Shown: one piece after another, positions 43,671 to 52,614 of the stretch
How the letters are laid out: the number at the start of each line of letters is the position of its first letter
Numbering within the stretch: position 1 is the first letter of the stretch
NCBI RefSeq assembly: GCF_937900395.1
Contig: NZ_CALCDX010000216.1
Location: forward strand, 1 to 64,000
DNA length: 64,000 bases
Source of the DNA: an uncultured Caulobacter sp.
GTDB lineage: Bacteria > Pseudomonadota > Alphaproteobacteria > Caulobacterales > Caulobacteraceae
Reading direction: 5' to 3'
Translations under genes and position numbers: made by a program
The notes under the pieces: model-generated
What the model saw: only the letters and a program-made list of their open reading frames with translations
What the model was told of the DNA's origin: nothing
Databases searched by the model: none

Positions 43671-46600
43671 CTAGTCCGCCCGCACGGCGTAAAGACCGTG
43701 GTGCGAAAGCACGTACAGAGTCCGCTTGTCGGTCCCGCCGAACAACAGCTGAAGGGGGCGTTCCGGCACGTCGATCCGGCCCAGTTGGCGCCCGTCCGGC
43801 GCGTAGACGAACACCTGGCCGTTGGCGACATAGACGCGCCCCTCGGCGTCCGTCGCGACGCTCTCGCCGCCGCGGTCGGCGAAGACCTTGAGGTCGGTGA
43901 TCGCGCCGCGCGCATCGACCCGGCCGCTATAGGTCTTGTTCTCCGAGCTGTTGGCGACGAAGACGCGCTCACCAGGCTTGGCCGTGGTGAAGCCATAGGT
44001 GTCCAAGGTGTTGGAGAACCTCAGCCCGCGATGGTCCGGCGGCCCCTGTTGGAACACCCGATAGGCCGGCAGCGCCAGACTGCCGTCCGGGGAGACATAT
44101 TCCGAGGCCGGCGGCGCGGCCGTCTCACGCGCGAACAGCTCGGCCAAGGTCGTAAACTGATAGGTGTCCGGATCGATCTGATCCTTGAACTCGCCATTCA
44201 CCCACCAGTTTACCGGCAAGACCTTGGCGGCGTTCGGTCGCCCGCCAGCTGGCGTCGCTGGAATGACCGTCACCTCGGTGTCGGGGCTGCCAGGCTTGAA
44301 GCTGTACACCGAGCCGTTACGGCCGTCCGATGACAGCACCAACAGGTTGCCCGAGCCGTCGACCGCGAGATTGATCGGGTCGAGCGTATTGTCCCGAACG
44401 ATCGAAAGCTTGCGCTCCGGCGACCAGCTGTAGATGCGCTGGTTGCGCCGGTCGGTGAAGTACAGGACCCCCGCCGCATCGACGGCGCCGCCCCCCGCCG
44501 AGAAGAAGCCATCCGCGAGACGCTCGACCCGGGCATTAGCCGGGAACACCGACGGCGCCGACGCCTTCGCGTCCTTGCCGATGTCCAGAACCGCGAACTG
44601 CCGCTCGCGCACCTGCAGGCCGCTCGTCACGTCTTCGATCGCGTTCTCGTAGGGATACTTGGTCAGGCGCAGGAAGGTCGCGCAGCCGCCTTCGTCGCAG
44701 GTGGAGAAGCCGCTCTCGCCGTTCACCGCCACGTTGCGGAAGCGGATGTCCTGCGAGTTATAGATCTTCACGGCCGAGGAGACCGGGCGACGCGTCCGCG
44801 TGACGCGATAGCCGTGATAGTTCGCCAGCAGGATGTCGCGGGAGTCACGGATCTCCAGCGAGACCGTGTCCTCGCCCTCGCCCGCTTCCTCCTCGGTCTG
44901 CGGCGCCAGGAACTCCCAGTTGGCGACCCGGTTCAGGCTGATCTCGGACCGCACGTGGTGCTCGACCGACGCCTGATAGACGTGGCCAGGCGTCGTCGTA
45001 TCCGACACATAGATGCCCGAATAGGCGTAGGTGTTCGGGCTCCAGACATTGGCGAAGGTCCCACCGCCGCCGTTGGTCACCCACAGGCTCGGATACTGGC
45101 CGCCCCACCGCTTGGCGGTGTCTTGATCGGCCGAAGCGTTGGCGTTGTAGGGATTGAAGCGCGAGCCGTCGTACAGGTTCGTGCCGTGGCCGCCCTGGAA
45201 CTTGACGTCATTGACCATCGAGCGCTCGCCTGCGGTCCACAGCAGCGCCGTGGCGCGAGGGTTCTGGCCTTCGGTGTAGAGGCCAAGGCCAAAGACGATG
45301 TTGTCGCCGCCCTTGCCGGACTCGACCAGCGCCTTGGGCGCGCCAACGCCCTGGAAAGCCGGTGTGCCGTGAGGCAGAACGATCTGCGTCAGGCTGGGAT
45401 GCAGGCCGATCAGAACGGTGTCGGGCCGCAGCTTCAGGGTGTCGGTGACGCGGTAGAAGCCGGTCGGGAAATAGACGACGCGATGGGCGTCGATCGCCTT
45501 CTGGATCGCGGCCGTGTCGTCGGTTACGTTGTCGCCCTTGGCACCCAGGTCGCGAACGCTGTTCCACTCCGACATCGGCGGCAGGTCGCGGATCGCGGGC
45601 GTCTGCGGCGCCGGATAGGCCTTTAGCGCCTGGGCGTCGAAGGTGGTCTTGTACTCCCCCATCTGGCCGAGCGCGGGAACGGTCAGGCCGTAGTTGAAGG
45701 CGCCAACCCGGTAGGCGCTCCCCTTCCCCGCCACGGTCTTGCCGCTGTCCCGGAAGCGAGCGAACGTCGGCGTGCCCTTGGCGACGGCGTTCTCGAAGCC
45801 GACCTGGGTGTAGACGTTGCCTTCGTTGGAGATCACGACGCCAGCCTTCGAGACGTTCTCGAACCGGACGTTCTTGCCCCACAGCCAGTCGCCATAGCCC
45901 CGGTCGATCTCGATCCCGACCGGCGTGTCGCGCATGGTCACGTTGACGAGGGTGAGGCCCGCCTCGTGCTCGCGGATCGCCGCGTCGCGCTGGCCTTCGA
46001 AGGTGGAATCGAGCAGCACGAAACCCCAGGCCGGCGAAGGCTTCTCGGTCAGGATGCCGTAGCGGCCGCCCTTGAAGTGCAGGTCCTCGGCCTCGTTGCC
46101 GATCTGGTACAGCGCCGCCAGGCCCGAGCCTATATCGAAGCGCATGTGGCTCAGGAAGGCGTGCTGGGCGGCGTGGAAGCGGATCGCCGTCGCGGCCGGA
46201 TTGCCCTTGCCGATCTCGAAATCGACATTGCTCATCGCCGTGTAGAAGGTGCCCGAATTGGCGTCCGGCACGTCCTTGTTGAACGGCACGCTGCCTGGCG
46301 GCGGGAATGGGACCTTTCGCGCTGGGTCCGGCTTCGCGCCCGCGACGATCACCATGTTGGCGATGCCCTTCTGGAAGCCGGGGGTCGCGTCGCCCAGCAC
46401 GATCACGGGTCGGGTGGCCCCGACGCCGAACACCCGAACGCCGGGCCACAGGAACAGGGTCTTGGTGATGCGATAACGACCCGACGGCAGGAAGACGACA
46501 CCACCGCCGGGCTTGGCGGCGGCGTCGATGGCCTGTTGCAGCGCGGCGCTGTCGTCGGCGCGGCCGTCGCCGCGCCCCTTCGCGACGATCGCCGCCGGAT

Positions 46601-46703
46601 CGGCTGGCGTCGCGACGAAAACCGAGCGGCTCTCGGCCGAAGCAACGGAGCCGACAGCGGTGGAGGCCAGAAGCGCGGCCAGCGCGATGGTCATGGTCTT
46701 CAT
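43671..46703 (-). CDS. Secreted GH55/pectate-lyase-superfamily beta-helix protein with SMP-30-like propeller
   Basis: A 1010-residue exported protein with a signal peptide (cut near residue 23). Two tandem pectate_lyase_3-type beta-helix domains start at about residues 37 (GRGDGRADDSAALQQAID) and 383 (VRDLGAKGDNVTDDTAAI), the paired layout of GH55 exo-beta-1,3-glucanases. From about residue 725 a beta-propeller resembles SMP-30/gluconolactonase (VLYFTDRRNQRIYSW, VYVANGQVFVYAPDGRQLG, PERPLQLLFGG), but the usual metal-ligand glutamate is missing in the first blade. I infer degradation of a glucan or other polysaccharide; the substrate is not proven. It follows its paralogue by 22 bases. Confidence 0.75.
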   Translation of the reverse strand: MKTMTIALAALLASTAVGSVASAESRSVFVATPADPAAIVAKGRGDGRADDSAALQQAIDAAAKPGGGVVFLPSGRYRITKTLFLWPGVRVFGVGATRPVIVLGDATPGFQKGIANMVIVAGAKPDPARKVPFPPPGSVPFNKDVPDANSGTFYTAMSNVDFEIGKGNPAATAIRFHAAQHAFLSHMRFDIGSGLAALYQIGNEAEDLHFKGGRYGILTEKPSPAWGFVLLDSTFEGQRDAAIREHEAGLTLVNVTMRDTPVGIEIDRGYGDWLWGKNVRFENVSKAGVVISNEGNVYTQVGFENAVAKGTPTFARFRDSGKTVAGKGSAYRVGAFNYGLTVPALGQMGEYKTTFDAQALKAYPAPQTPAIRDLPPMSEWNSVRDLGAKGDNVTDDTAAIQKAIDAHRVVYFPTGFYRVTDTLKLRPDTVLIGLHPSLTQIVLPHGTPAFQGVGAPKALVESGKGGDNIVFGLGLYTEGQNPRATALLWTAGERSMVNDVKFQGGHGTNLYDGSRFNPYNANASADQDTAKRWGGQYPSLWVTNGGGGTFANVWSPNTYAYSGIYVSDTTTPGHVYQASVEHHVRSEISLNRVANWEFLAPQTEEEAGEGEDTVSLEIRDSRDILLANYHGYRVTRTRRPVSSAVKIYNSQDIRFRNVAVNGESGFSTCDEGGCATFLRLTKYPYENAIEDVTSGLQVRERQFAVLDIGKDAKASAPSVFPANARVERLADGFFSAGGGAVDAAGVLYFTDRRNQRIYSWSPERKLSIVRDNTLDPINLAVDGSGNLLVLSSDGRNGSVYSFKPGSPDTEVTVIPATPAGGRPNAAKVLPVNWWVNGEFKDQIDPDTYQFTTLAELFARETAAPPASEYVSPDGSLALPAYRVFQQGPPDHRGLRFSNTLDTYGFTTAKPGERVFVANSSENKTYSGRVDARGAITDLKVFADRGGESVATDAEGRVYVANGQVFVYAPDGRQLGRIDVPERPLQLLFGGTDKRTLYVLSHHGLYAVRAD

Positions 46704-46725
46704 GGGCGTCCTCCCCGGGCCTGTC

Positions 46726-49700
46726 TCAGGGCGTCACAGCGTAGAGCGAACGGTGGGTCAGGACGAACAGGGTCCGGCCGCCCTCGCCACCGAAGATCAG
46801 CTGCAGCGGACGCTCGGGCACATCGATCCGATCGACCAACTTGCCATCAGGCGCGTACTGGAAGATCTGGCCGTTGGCGACAAACACGCGGCCCTGCCCG
46901 TCCACGGCGACGCTCTCGCCGCCCCGATCGGCGAAGACCTTCAGGTTCGTCAGCGTCCCGCCGGGACCAACCTGGCCGCTGTAGGTCTTGTTCTCGGAGC
47001 CATTGGTAACGAACACCCGCTGTCCGGCCGCGCCGCTGATCAGGCCATTGGTCTGGAGGGTGTCGGCCCAGCGCCACCCCACGTGATCAGGCGGCCCCTG
47101 CTGCCAGACGCGGAAGGCCGGAAGCACGACGCTGCCGTCGGGCGAGACATATTCCTGCGCCTTGGGCGTTCCGACGTCGCGGGCGAACATCTCCGCCAGG
47201 GTGGTGAAGTGGTCGGTCGCCGGGTCGTACTGGTCGCGGAACTCGCCGTTCACCCACCAGTTCACAGGCAGGAGCGTCTTGGCGCCGGCGCGCGGCGCCG
47301 CGGCCGTCGGCGAGATCATCGTCATCTGGTCTTTCGGCCCCTCTGGATCGATCGAATAGACCGAGGCCTGCGGACCATAAGAGGACACGACCAGCAGCTT
47401 GCCCGAGCCATCGATCGCCAGGTTCGTCGGGTCCAGCGAGTGGTCGCGCACCACCTCGAGGCCGCGCCCCTCCGTCCAGCGGTAGATGCGCTGGAAACGC
47501 TTGTCGATGAAGTAAAGCGTCCCATCCGCGCCCGTCGCAGCGCCCGAGATCGACCAGAAGCCGGTCTCCAGCTTGCGCACCCGCGGATCAGCCGCCGGCG
47601 GCGCGCCGGGCGTCACGGGCCCCGTCACGTCCAGCACGGCGAACTCGCGTTCGCGAACCTCCAGCTTGCGGGTCTTGTCCTGGATCGCGTTCTCGAACGG
47701 ATACTTGCTGGCCCGCAGATAGGTCCCGCAGCCGATCTTGTCGCAAAGGGCGATGCCGCTCTCGGCGTTGATGTGGACATTGCGGAAGCGGATGTCGGTC
47801 GAGTTGAACAGCTTCACCGCCGTCTCGGCCGGATGGTACGAGCGCGTGACCCGATAGCCGTGATAGTTGGCGAACAGGATGTTGCGCGAGTTGCGCACCT
47901 CCAGCGACACGGCGTCAGGGCCGTCGCCCACCTCCTGCTCGGTTTGCGGCGCCAGGAATTCCCAGTTCTCCACATTGTCGAGCACGAACTCGTTGCGGAC
48001 GTGGTGCTCGACCGAAACCTCGTAGATATAGCCGGGCGTCTTGGTGTCGCTGATGTAGAAGCCGGCCGAGGCGAAGGTGTTGGGGCTCCAGACGTCGGCG
48101 AAAGTCCCGCCGCCGCCATCCGTCACCCAGATGCTCGGGTACTGCGCGTCCCAACGCCCGTCGGCCACGGGATCGCCGCTGCGGGCTTGGGCCGCGCCCA
48201 GCGATTTGCCATCCGCCGTCGGCGTGCCACCGCCGCCCATGATCTTGACGTCGTTGACCATGGAGTTCGCGCCCGAGCGCCACAGCAGGGCCGAGGCGCG
48301 CAGGTTCACGCGGCCCGTGAACAGACCGATCCCCGAGAGAATGTTGTCGCCGCCGCGCGGCGTTTCCAGGATCGGCCGCACCGCGCCGACGCCAGCGTGC
48401 TTGGGATTGTTGTCCGGGATGACCAGCTGGGTGATGGCTGGATGCAGGCCGATCAGAACGGTGTCGGGCCGCAGCTTCAGGGTGTCGGTCACCATATAGA
48501 AGCCGACCGGCAGATAGAGCACCCGGTGCGTATCGATCGCCTTCTGCAGCGCGGCCGTGTCGTCCGTCGAGCCGTCGCCTTTCACGCCCAGCGTCTTGAC
48601 GTTGGTCCACTCAGCCATCGGCGGCAGTGCGCGGAGCGCCGGGGTCGCGGCCGTCTTCGCGGTGAGCGGCGTGATGTCGGCGACCGTCTTGTACTCGCCC
48701 GTCTGGCCGAGCGCCGGCAGGGTCAGGCCATAGGTGAACGAAGTCACCCGATAGTCTTTCCCCTTCCCCGCCACCGTCTTGCCGCTGTCGCGGAAGCGGG
48801 CGAACACCGGCGTGTTCGAGGCGGTCGCGTTGTCGAAGCCCACCTGGGTGAAGACGCTGTTCTCGGCGGAGATGACGACGCCCGCCTTGGAGACGTTCTC
48901 GAAGCGGACGTTCTTGCCCCACAGGCTGTCGCTGTAGCCGCGGTCGATCTCGATCCCGACCGGCGTGTTCTTGATGCCGACGTTCACCAGGGTCAGGTCG
49001 ACCTCATGCTCGCGGATCGCCGCGTCGCGCTGGCCGTCGAAGGTCGAATCCACCAGGGTGAACTGCCAGGCCGGCGAGGTTTTCTCGGTGACGATGCCGT
49101 AGCGGCCGCCATGGAAGTGCACGTCCTCCATGATGTTGCCGGCCTGATAGACGCCGGCGAAGGCCGAGCCTAACCGGAAGTCCATGTGCCGCAGGAAGGC
49201 GTGCTGGGCCATCCGGAAGCGTACGGCCGCGGCGGCCGGGTTTCCCTCGGCGATCTCGATGTCGATGTTGCTCATCGACGAATAGAAGGTGCCGGAGTTG
49301 GCGTCGCGAACCTTGGCGGTTGTCGGGCGGACGGTCGGGACCGGTACGGGGATATCGCCGACCTGGTACTGGTCACCGCCCGTGAACGCGATCATCGTCG
49401 CGACGCCCGTCTGGAAGCCCGGCGTATTCGCGCCGAGCACGAACACCGGACGGGTCGCCCCGACGCCGAACACGCGCACGCCCGGCGGCACCAGCAAGGT
49501 GCGGCTCAGGCGATAGCGGCCCGACGGCAGGAACACGAGCCCATGGCCGGTCTTGTCGCGGGCGGCGTCGATGGCCTTCTGAACGGCGTCGGTGTCGTCG
49601 GCGCGACCGTCTCCAACGGCCTTGACCACCACCGCGTGCGGGTCGTCGGGGATGGAGGTCAGAATGGAGCGGGTTTCCGCTAAGGCTGGAGTCGAAACCG

Positions 49701-49731
49701 CCAGGATGGCCGCGAAGACAACCGCTCTCAT
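46726..49731 (-). CDS. Secreted GH55/pectate-lyase-superfamily beta-helix protein with SMP-30-like propeller (paralogue)
   Basis: A 1001-residue protein colinear with its downstream neighbour. It has a signal peptide (to about residue 18, ALA), beta-helix domains from about residue 35 (VGDGRADDTDAVQKAID) and 377 (VKTLGVKGDGSTDDTAAL), and an SMP-30-like propeller from about 720 (TLYFIDKRFQRIYRW). Long identical stretches such as PDTVLIGLHPAITQ versus PDTVLIGLHPSLTQ show tandem duplication followed by divergence. The ATG at 49731 follows GGGAGAG and gives the signal sequence directly. It is first in the operon and faces gluconokinase across a spacer holding the shared palindromic element. Confidence 0.75.
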   Translation of the reverse strand: MRAVVFAAILAVSTPALAETRSILTSIPDDPHAVVVKAVGDGRADDTDAVQKAIDAARDKTGHGLVFLPSGRYRLSRTLLVPPGVRVFGVGATRPVFVLGANTPGFQTGVATMIAFTGGDQYQVGDIPVPVPTVRPTTAKVRDANSGTFYSSMSNIDIEIAEGNPAAAAVRFRMAQHAFLRHMDFRLGSAFAGVYQAGNIMEDVHFHGGRYGIVTEKTSPAWQFTLVDSTFDGQRDAAIREHEVDLTLVNVGIKNTPVGIEIDRGYSDSLWGKNVRFENVSKAGVVISAENSVFTQVGFDNATASNTPVFARFRDSGKTVAGKGKDYRVTSFTYGLTLPALGQTGEYKTVADITPLTAKTAATPALRALPPMAEWTNVKTLGVKGDGSTDDTAALQKAIDTHRVLYLPVGFYMVTDTLKLRPDTVLIGLHPAITQLVIPDNNPKHAGVGAVRPILETPRGGDNILSGIGLFTGRVNLRASALLWRSGANSMVNDVKIMGGGGTPTADGKSLGAAQARSGDPVADGRWDAQYPSIWVTDGGGGTFADVWSPNTFASAGFYISDTKTPGYIYEVSVEHHVRNEFVLDNVENWEFLAPQTEQEVGDGPDAVSLEVRNSRNILFANYHGYRVTRSYHPAETAVKLFNSTDIRFRNVHINAESGIALCDKIGCGTYLRASKYPFENAIQDKTRKLEVREREFAVLDVTGPVTPGAPPAADPRVRKLETGFWSISGAATGADGTLYFIDKRFQRIYRWTEGRGLEVVRDHSLDPTNLAIDGSGKLLVVSSYGPQASVYSIDPEGPKDQMTMISPTAAAPRAGAKTLLPVNWWVNGEFRDQYDPATDHFTTLAEMFARDVGTPKAQEYVSPDGSVVLPAFRVWQQGPPDHVGWRWADTLQTNGLISGAAGQRVFVTNGSENKTYSGQVGPGGTLTNLKVFADRGGESVAVDGQGRVFVANGQIFQYAPDGKLVDRIDVPERPLQLIFGGEGGRTLFVLTHRSLYAVTP

Positions 49732-49788
49732 GTCACTCTCCCAGTCACTATCGCCAGCGATATGAGATCGACAGGCCGCACGCATCCA

Positions 49789-49803
49789 AGACCATGGTCG
49801 TAG
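49789..49803. promoter_or_regulatory. Shared regulatory element containing GACCATGGTC (copy 2)
   Basis: The second exact copy of AGACCATGGTCGTAG, 58-72 bases upstream of the beta-helix operon and about 91 bases upstream of gluconokinase, in the 162-base divergent spacer. Confidence 0.5.
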
Positions 49804-49893
49804 TTACGCCTGGACAGGCGGCCGGTAGAAAACGAGCTCCGATCGAGCGCTCGCCAAGCCTGCCAGGCGCTCGGCCAGCCACGGGGAGCCCGT

Positions 49894-50466
49894 TTGCAGA
49901 CGCCATCCAGCCGCGCGCGCCCTGACGAGGGGCTTGCCATCGTGACTATGGGCGTCAGCGGCTGCGGGAAGTCGACGCTGGGCGCGCTTCTGGCCCGTCG
50001 CCTCGGCTGCGCGTTTCTCGAGGGCGACGCCTTCCATGACGAGACGGCGGTCGCGAAGATGCGCGCGGGGCGTCCGCTGACTGACGAAGACCGATGGCCG
50101 TGGCTGGATCGGCTGGGCCTGGCGATCAAGGAGACGCTGGCGTCCGAAGGCCAGGCCGTCGCCGCCTGTTCGGCCCTGAGACTGAGGTACCGAGAACGTC
50201 TTCGCGCCGCGATCGGCGCGCCAGTTCGTTTCGTGCTGCTCGACGCCAGCCGCGAAGAGTTGTTGAAACGCATGACTGAACGGGCCGACCACTACATGCC
50301 CGTCAGCTTGCTCGACAGCCAATTGGCCACGCTGGAGCGGCCCTCCGCCGAAGAGCAGGTCTTCGCCCTCGACGCCCTCATCTCACCTGATCAGCTTTGC
50401 GACAGCGTGCAGGCTTGGCTCTCGGACCAGTCGCTGACCGCCGACGCTCACGTCTCAGGGCATTAG
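49894..50466 (+). CDS. gntK: Gluconokinase (GntK type)
   Basis: A 190-residue P-loop kinase that phosphorylates gluconate to 6-phosphogluconate for the Entner-Doudoroff route. The Walker A motif is MGVSGCGKSTLG, followed by FLEGDAFHDETAVAKMRAGRPLTDEDRWPWL, the GntK substrate signature (this stretch covers residues about 41-72), and ACSALRLRYRERLR. The frame begins at a TTG (49894) behind CGGGGAGCC, the best-supported start; no ATG precedes the P-loop in frame. It is divergent from the beta-helix operon and its end overlaps the GntR gene by twelve bases. Confidence 0.92.
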   Translation: MQTPSSRARPDEGLAIVTMGVSGCGKSTLGALLARRLGCAFLEGDAFHDETAVAKMRAGRPLTDEDRWPWLDRLGLAIKETLASEGQAVAACSALRLRYRERLRAAIGAPVRFVLLDASREELLKRMTERADHYMPVSLLDSQLATLERPSAEEQVFALDALISPDQLCDSVQAWLSDQSLTADAHVSGH

Positions 50467-51132
50467 CCGCTTTCGCCCGCGCGACAGGTGCCATCGCATC
50501 GCCAGCGCCGCGCCATCGCCGTCCTGGGCGCGGATCGCCTCCACGATCATCTCGTGCTCGCGCATCATCTCGTCGATGGCCTCGGGCGGCCGGGAGCGGG
50601 AGATATCGACCCCGGCCCGCATGATCTTATCGACATCGGGCTGAAGCGCCTCGAAGGTCACCAGGAAAGCTGGGTTGGCTGTGGCCAGAACGATCCGGCG
50701 ATGCAGCTCCATGTCCTCGTCATGGGCGGGGTCGTTCGACAGCAGCGCGGCGCGCAGGCTGGACAACGCCTCCTCGATCCCCGCCATCTCCTCGCTGGAT
50801 CGTCGGGCGGCCGCCAGGCGCGCGGCCTCGGCCTCCAACACGAACCGCACCTCGTAGCTGCCCAGGGTCGATGGCAGTTCCGAGAGCGGCACATAGGCGC
50901 CGAGCTTGTCGGAAGGCCGGTTCTTCACGAACGATCCGGCGCCGCGACGGGCCTCGGTGATGCTGTCAGCGGCCAACCGGACCAGCGCCTCGCGAACGAT
51001 CGTGCGCGACATGCCGAAGATCTCGGCCAGCCGCGCTTCGGACGGCAGCCGGTCGCCGGGGGTCAAGCCCTCGACCTTGATCATCTCGACGATGCCTAGA
51101 TAGGCCTGATCGGCTAGCCTCCCCTGGCTCAT
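50455..51132 (-). CDS. GntR-family (FadR subfamily) transcriptional regulator
   Basis: A 225-residue regulator. The winged helix has LTPGDRLPSEARLAEIFGMSR and IVREALVRLAADSITEARRG, and the C-terminal all-helical FCD domain carries the metal-binding pattern D-x-x-x-H (MELHRRIVLATANPAF) and MMREHEMIVEAIRAQD. FadR-subfamily members usually respond to carboxylic acids, so gluconate or a uronate is a reasonable effector here. It converges on gntK and is likely to control the gluconate/glucan genes and itself. Confidence 0.88.
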   Translation of the reverse strand: MSQGRLADQAYLGIVEMIKVEGLTPGDRLPSEARLAEIFGMSRTIVREALVRLAADSITEARRGAGSFVKNRPSDKLGAYVPLSELPSTLGSYEVRFVLEAEAARLAAARRSSEEMAGIEEALSSLRAALLSNDPAHDEDMELHRRIVLATANPAFLVTFEALQPDVDKIMRAGVDISRSRPPEAIDEMMREHEMIVEAIRAQDGDGAALAMRWHLSRGRKRLMP

Positions 51133-51165
51133 CCACCCCTCCCCTTTTGGCGTCGCTCACCGAGA

Positions 51166-51256
51166 AACCTGTCCAACAGATTTAAGCCGATGGCAACGCC
51201 TGCGGAAATTGTTTGCGTTAACATTGACCATTCCGTTTGAATCTGTCCAACTAATA
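51166..51256 (-). promoter_or_regulatory. Two CTGTCCAAC elements upstream of the GntR gene
   Basis: CTGTCCAACAG (51169-51179), an inverted repeat CTGT-N3-ACAG, and CTGTCCAACTA (51243-51253) lie in the leader of the GntR gene, 37 and 111 bases before its ATG. Their size and shape fit FadR-type operators and suggest autoregulation. No other feature is evident in the 237-base gap before the LuxR-type gene. Confidence 0.45.
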
Positions 51257-51369
51257 TAACTACGTTCGTAGGCACGAACCGCCCGCTGGCGAAGACCGGC
51301 GCACAGACCAAGGCGGAGGCCGCTCATCGCAAGATGCGCGGTGTGGGACAGGAAAAAGCAGGGGTGAAC

Positions 51370-51627
51370 ATGACCGGGAAAAAGCAGGACAACGCCGAAA
51401 CCACCACGCGGGTCGGCCTTTGCGACCTGACGCCGACGCAGCTGAAGGTTCTCGAAGGCGTCAACTCCGGGCTGCTGAACAAGCAGATCGCCTTCGACCT
51501 CGGCATCGCCGAGGCGACGGTGAAGGCTCACATGACCGCGGTGATGCGGAAACTCAACGTCCACAATCGCACCCAAGCCGCGATCGCGGCGCGCGCGATG
51601 AGCCTGGAGCCGCGGGCGGCGCAATAA
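51370..51627 (+). CDS. Solo LuxR-type HTH protein
   Basis: An 85-residue protein consisting almost entirely of a LuxR/GerE helix-turn-helix: LTPTQLKVLEGVNSGLLNKQ, IAFDLGIAEATVKAHMTAVM and RKLNVHNRTQAAIAARAM. No receiver or ligand domain is present. The ATG at 51370 follows AGGGGTG; an alternative start at 51334 would add twelve residues. A protein of this form could act as a stand-alone regulator or partner of a separate receiver. Target genes are unknown. Confidence 0.8.
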   Translation: MTGKKQDNAETTTRVGLCDLTPTQLKVLEGVNSGLLNKQIAFDLGIAEATVKAHMTAVMRKLNVHNRTQAAIAARAMSLEPRAAQ

Positions 51628-51636
51628 CGGCCACGA

Positions 51637-51674
51637 CGGTCGCGGCTCGCCCTATGCGAACCGCGACCGCGAGG
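51637..51674 (+). terminator. Terminator-like hairpin after the LuxR-type gene
   Basis: CGGTCGCGG (51637-51645) pairs with CCGCGACCG (51661-51669) around a 15-base loop, followed by CGAGGCTTTT. It lies between convergent genes. Confidence 0.55.
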
Positions 51675-51709
51675 CTTTTCATCTCGAAACGGAAAGCCGT
51701 TCAGGCGCT

Positions 51710-52492
51710 TTAGGTCTCGTCCGTCCCAGGTTCGGCCATCTTGCGATGCTGACCGGCCAGCACCGATTGCGGGGTGACCGCGGCCGCCGCGGCCTGCATC
51801 TTGTTCTTCAGGCCGTGCACGATGTCGCCCTCCCCGCGCATCATCGCCTCGAACCCCGTCTTGGCGACGTCCGCTGGATCGTCCTTCTTGCCCTGACCGA
51901 CCTTGGTGTCGAGCATGTCCGCGCGTTCGAAGAATTCGGTGTCGGTCGCGCCCGGCATCAGGCAGGTAACCGTGACGCCGCTATCCTTCAGCTCGTCCCG
52001 CAAGGCGAACGAGAAGCTGTCGATGAAAGCCTTCGTCCCGTTGTAAACCGCCTGGAACGATCCGGGCATCAGGCCGGCGATCGAACCGGTCAGCAGGATC
52101 CGCCCCCGCTCCTGGTCTCGCATGCGGCGTCCAAGCTGATGCAGCAGATAGACCGTGCCAGTGACGTTGGTGTCGATCACGTGCCGGATCGCCGCGAAAT
52201 CCTGATCGAGAAAAGCGTGCCCCAGGCCATGGCCCGCGTTGGCGAGCAAGGCGTCCACGTGACGTCCGCCGACCGTCGCCAGCAGCTGATCAACGCCATC
52301 GGTCGTCGCGAGATCGCCTTGAACGGTTTCGACGGAGGCCCCGAGGCCCCGAAGCATCTGCTCGGTCTCGGCAAGGGGCCGATCAGCGGCGATGATCAGG
52401 TCAAAGCCGTTCTGCGCGCAAAGCTTGGCCAATTCGTAGCCAATGCCGCTCGAAGCGCCGGTCACGACCGCTAGCGGACGTAGGTCAACCAT
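51710..52492 (-). CDS. Short-chain dehydrogenase/reductase
   Basis: A 260-residue SDR with the cofactor motif TGASSGIG near the N-terminus, ALLANAGHG (the NAG element), GSIAGLMPGSFQAVYNGTKAF containing the catalytic serine and Y-x-x-x-K, and a C-terminal region VTCLMPGATDTEF. The coenzyme may be NAD(H) or NADP(H); the substrate is unknown. It stands alone on the minus strand, 120 bases downstream of the kdpE end. Confidence 0.88.
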   Translation of the reverse strand: MVDLRPLAVVTGASSGIGYELAKLCAQNGFDLIIAADRPLAETEQMLRGLGASVETVQGDLATTDGVDQLLATVGGRHVDALLANAGHGLGHAFLDQDFAAIRHVIDTNVTGTVYLLHQLGRRMRDQERGRILLTGSIAGLMPGSFQAVYNGTKAFIDSFSFALRDELKDSGVTVTCLMPGATDTEFFERADMLDTKVGQGKKDDPADVAKTGFEAMMRGEGDIVHGLKNKMQAAAAAVTPQSVLAGQHRKMAEPGTDET

Positions 52493-52614
52493 ATCCCTGC
52501 TCCCTTTCGCTTATGGCGCGACGACACCGTGTCGGCTTGGCGATGGAGGCGCGCGCCATCGTCGAAACGATGGATGGGCGCCGCTGTTTCCGGGAGCATC
52601 AAATGTGCCGAGCG

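Noticed and set aside
46513..49173. An 886-codon open frame on the plus strand across both beta-helix genes
   Set aside because: It is antisense to two intact paralogous genes and its translation is low-complexity Arg/Asp/His/Gly-rich with no domain.
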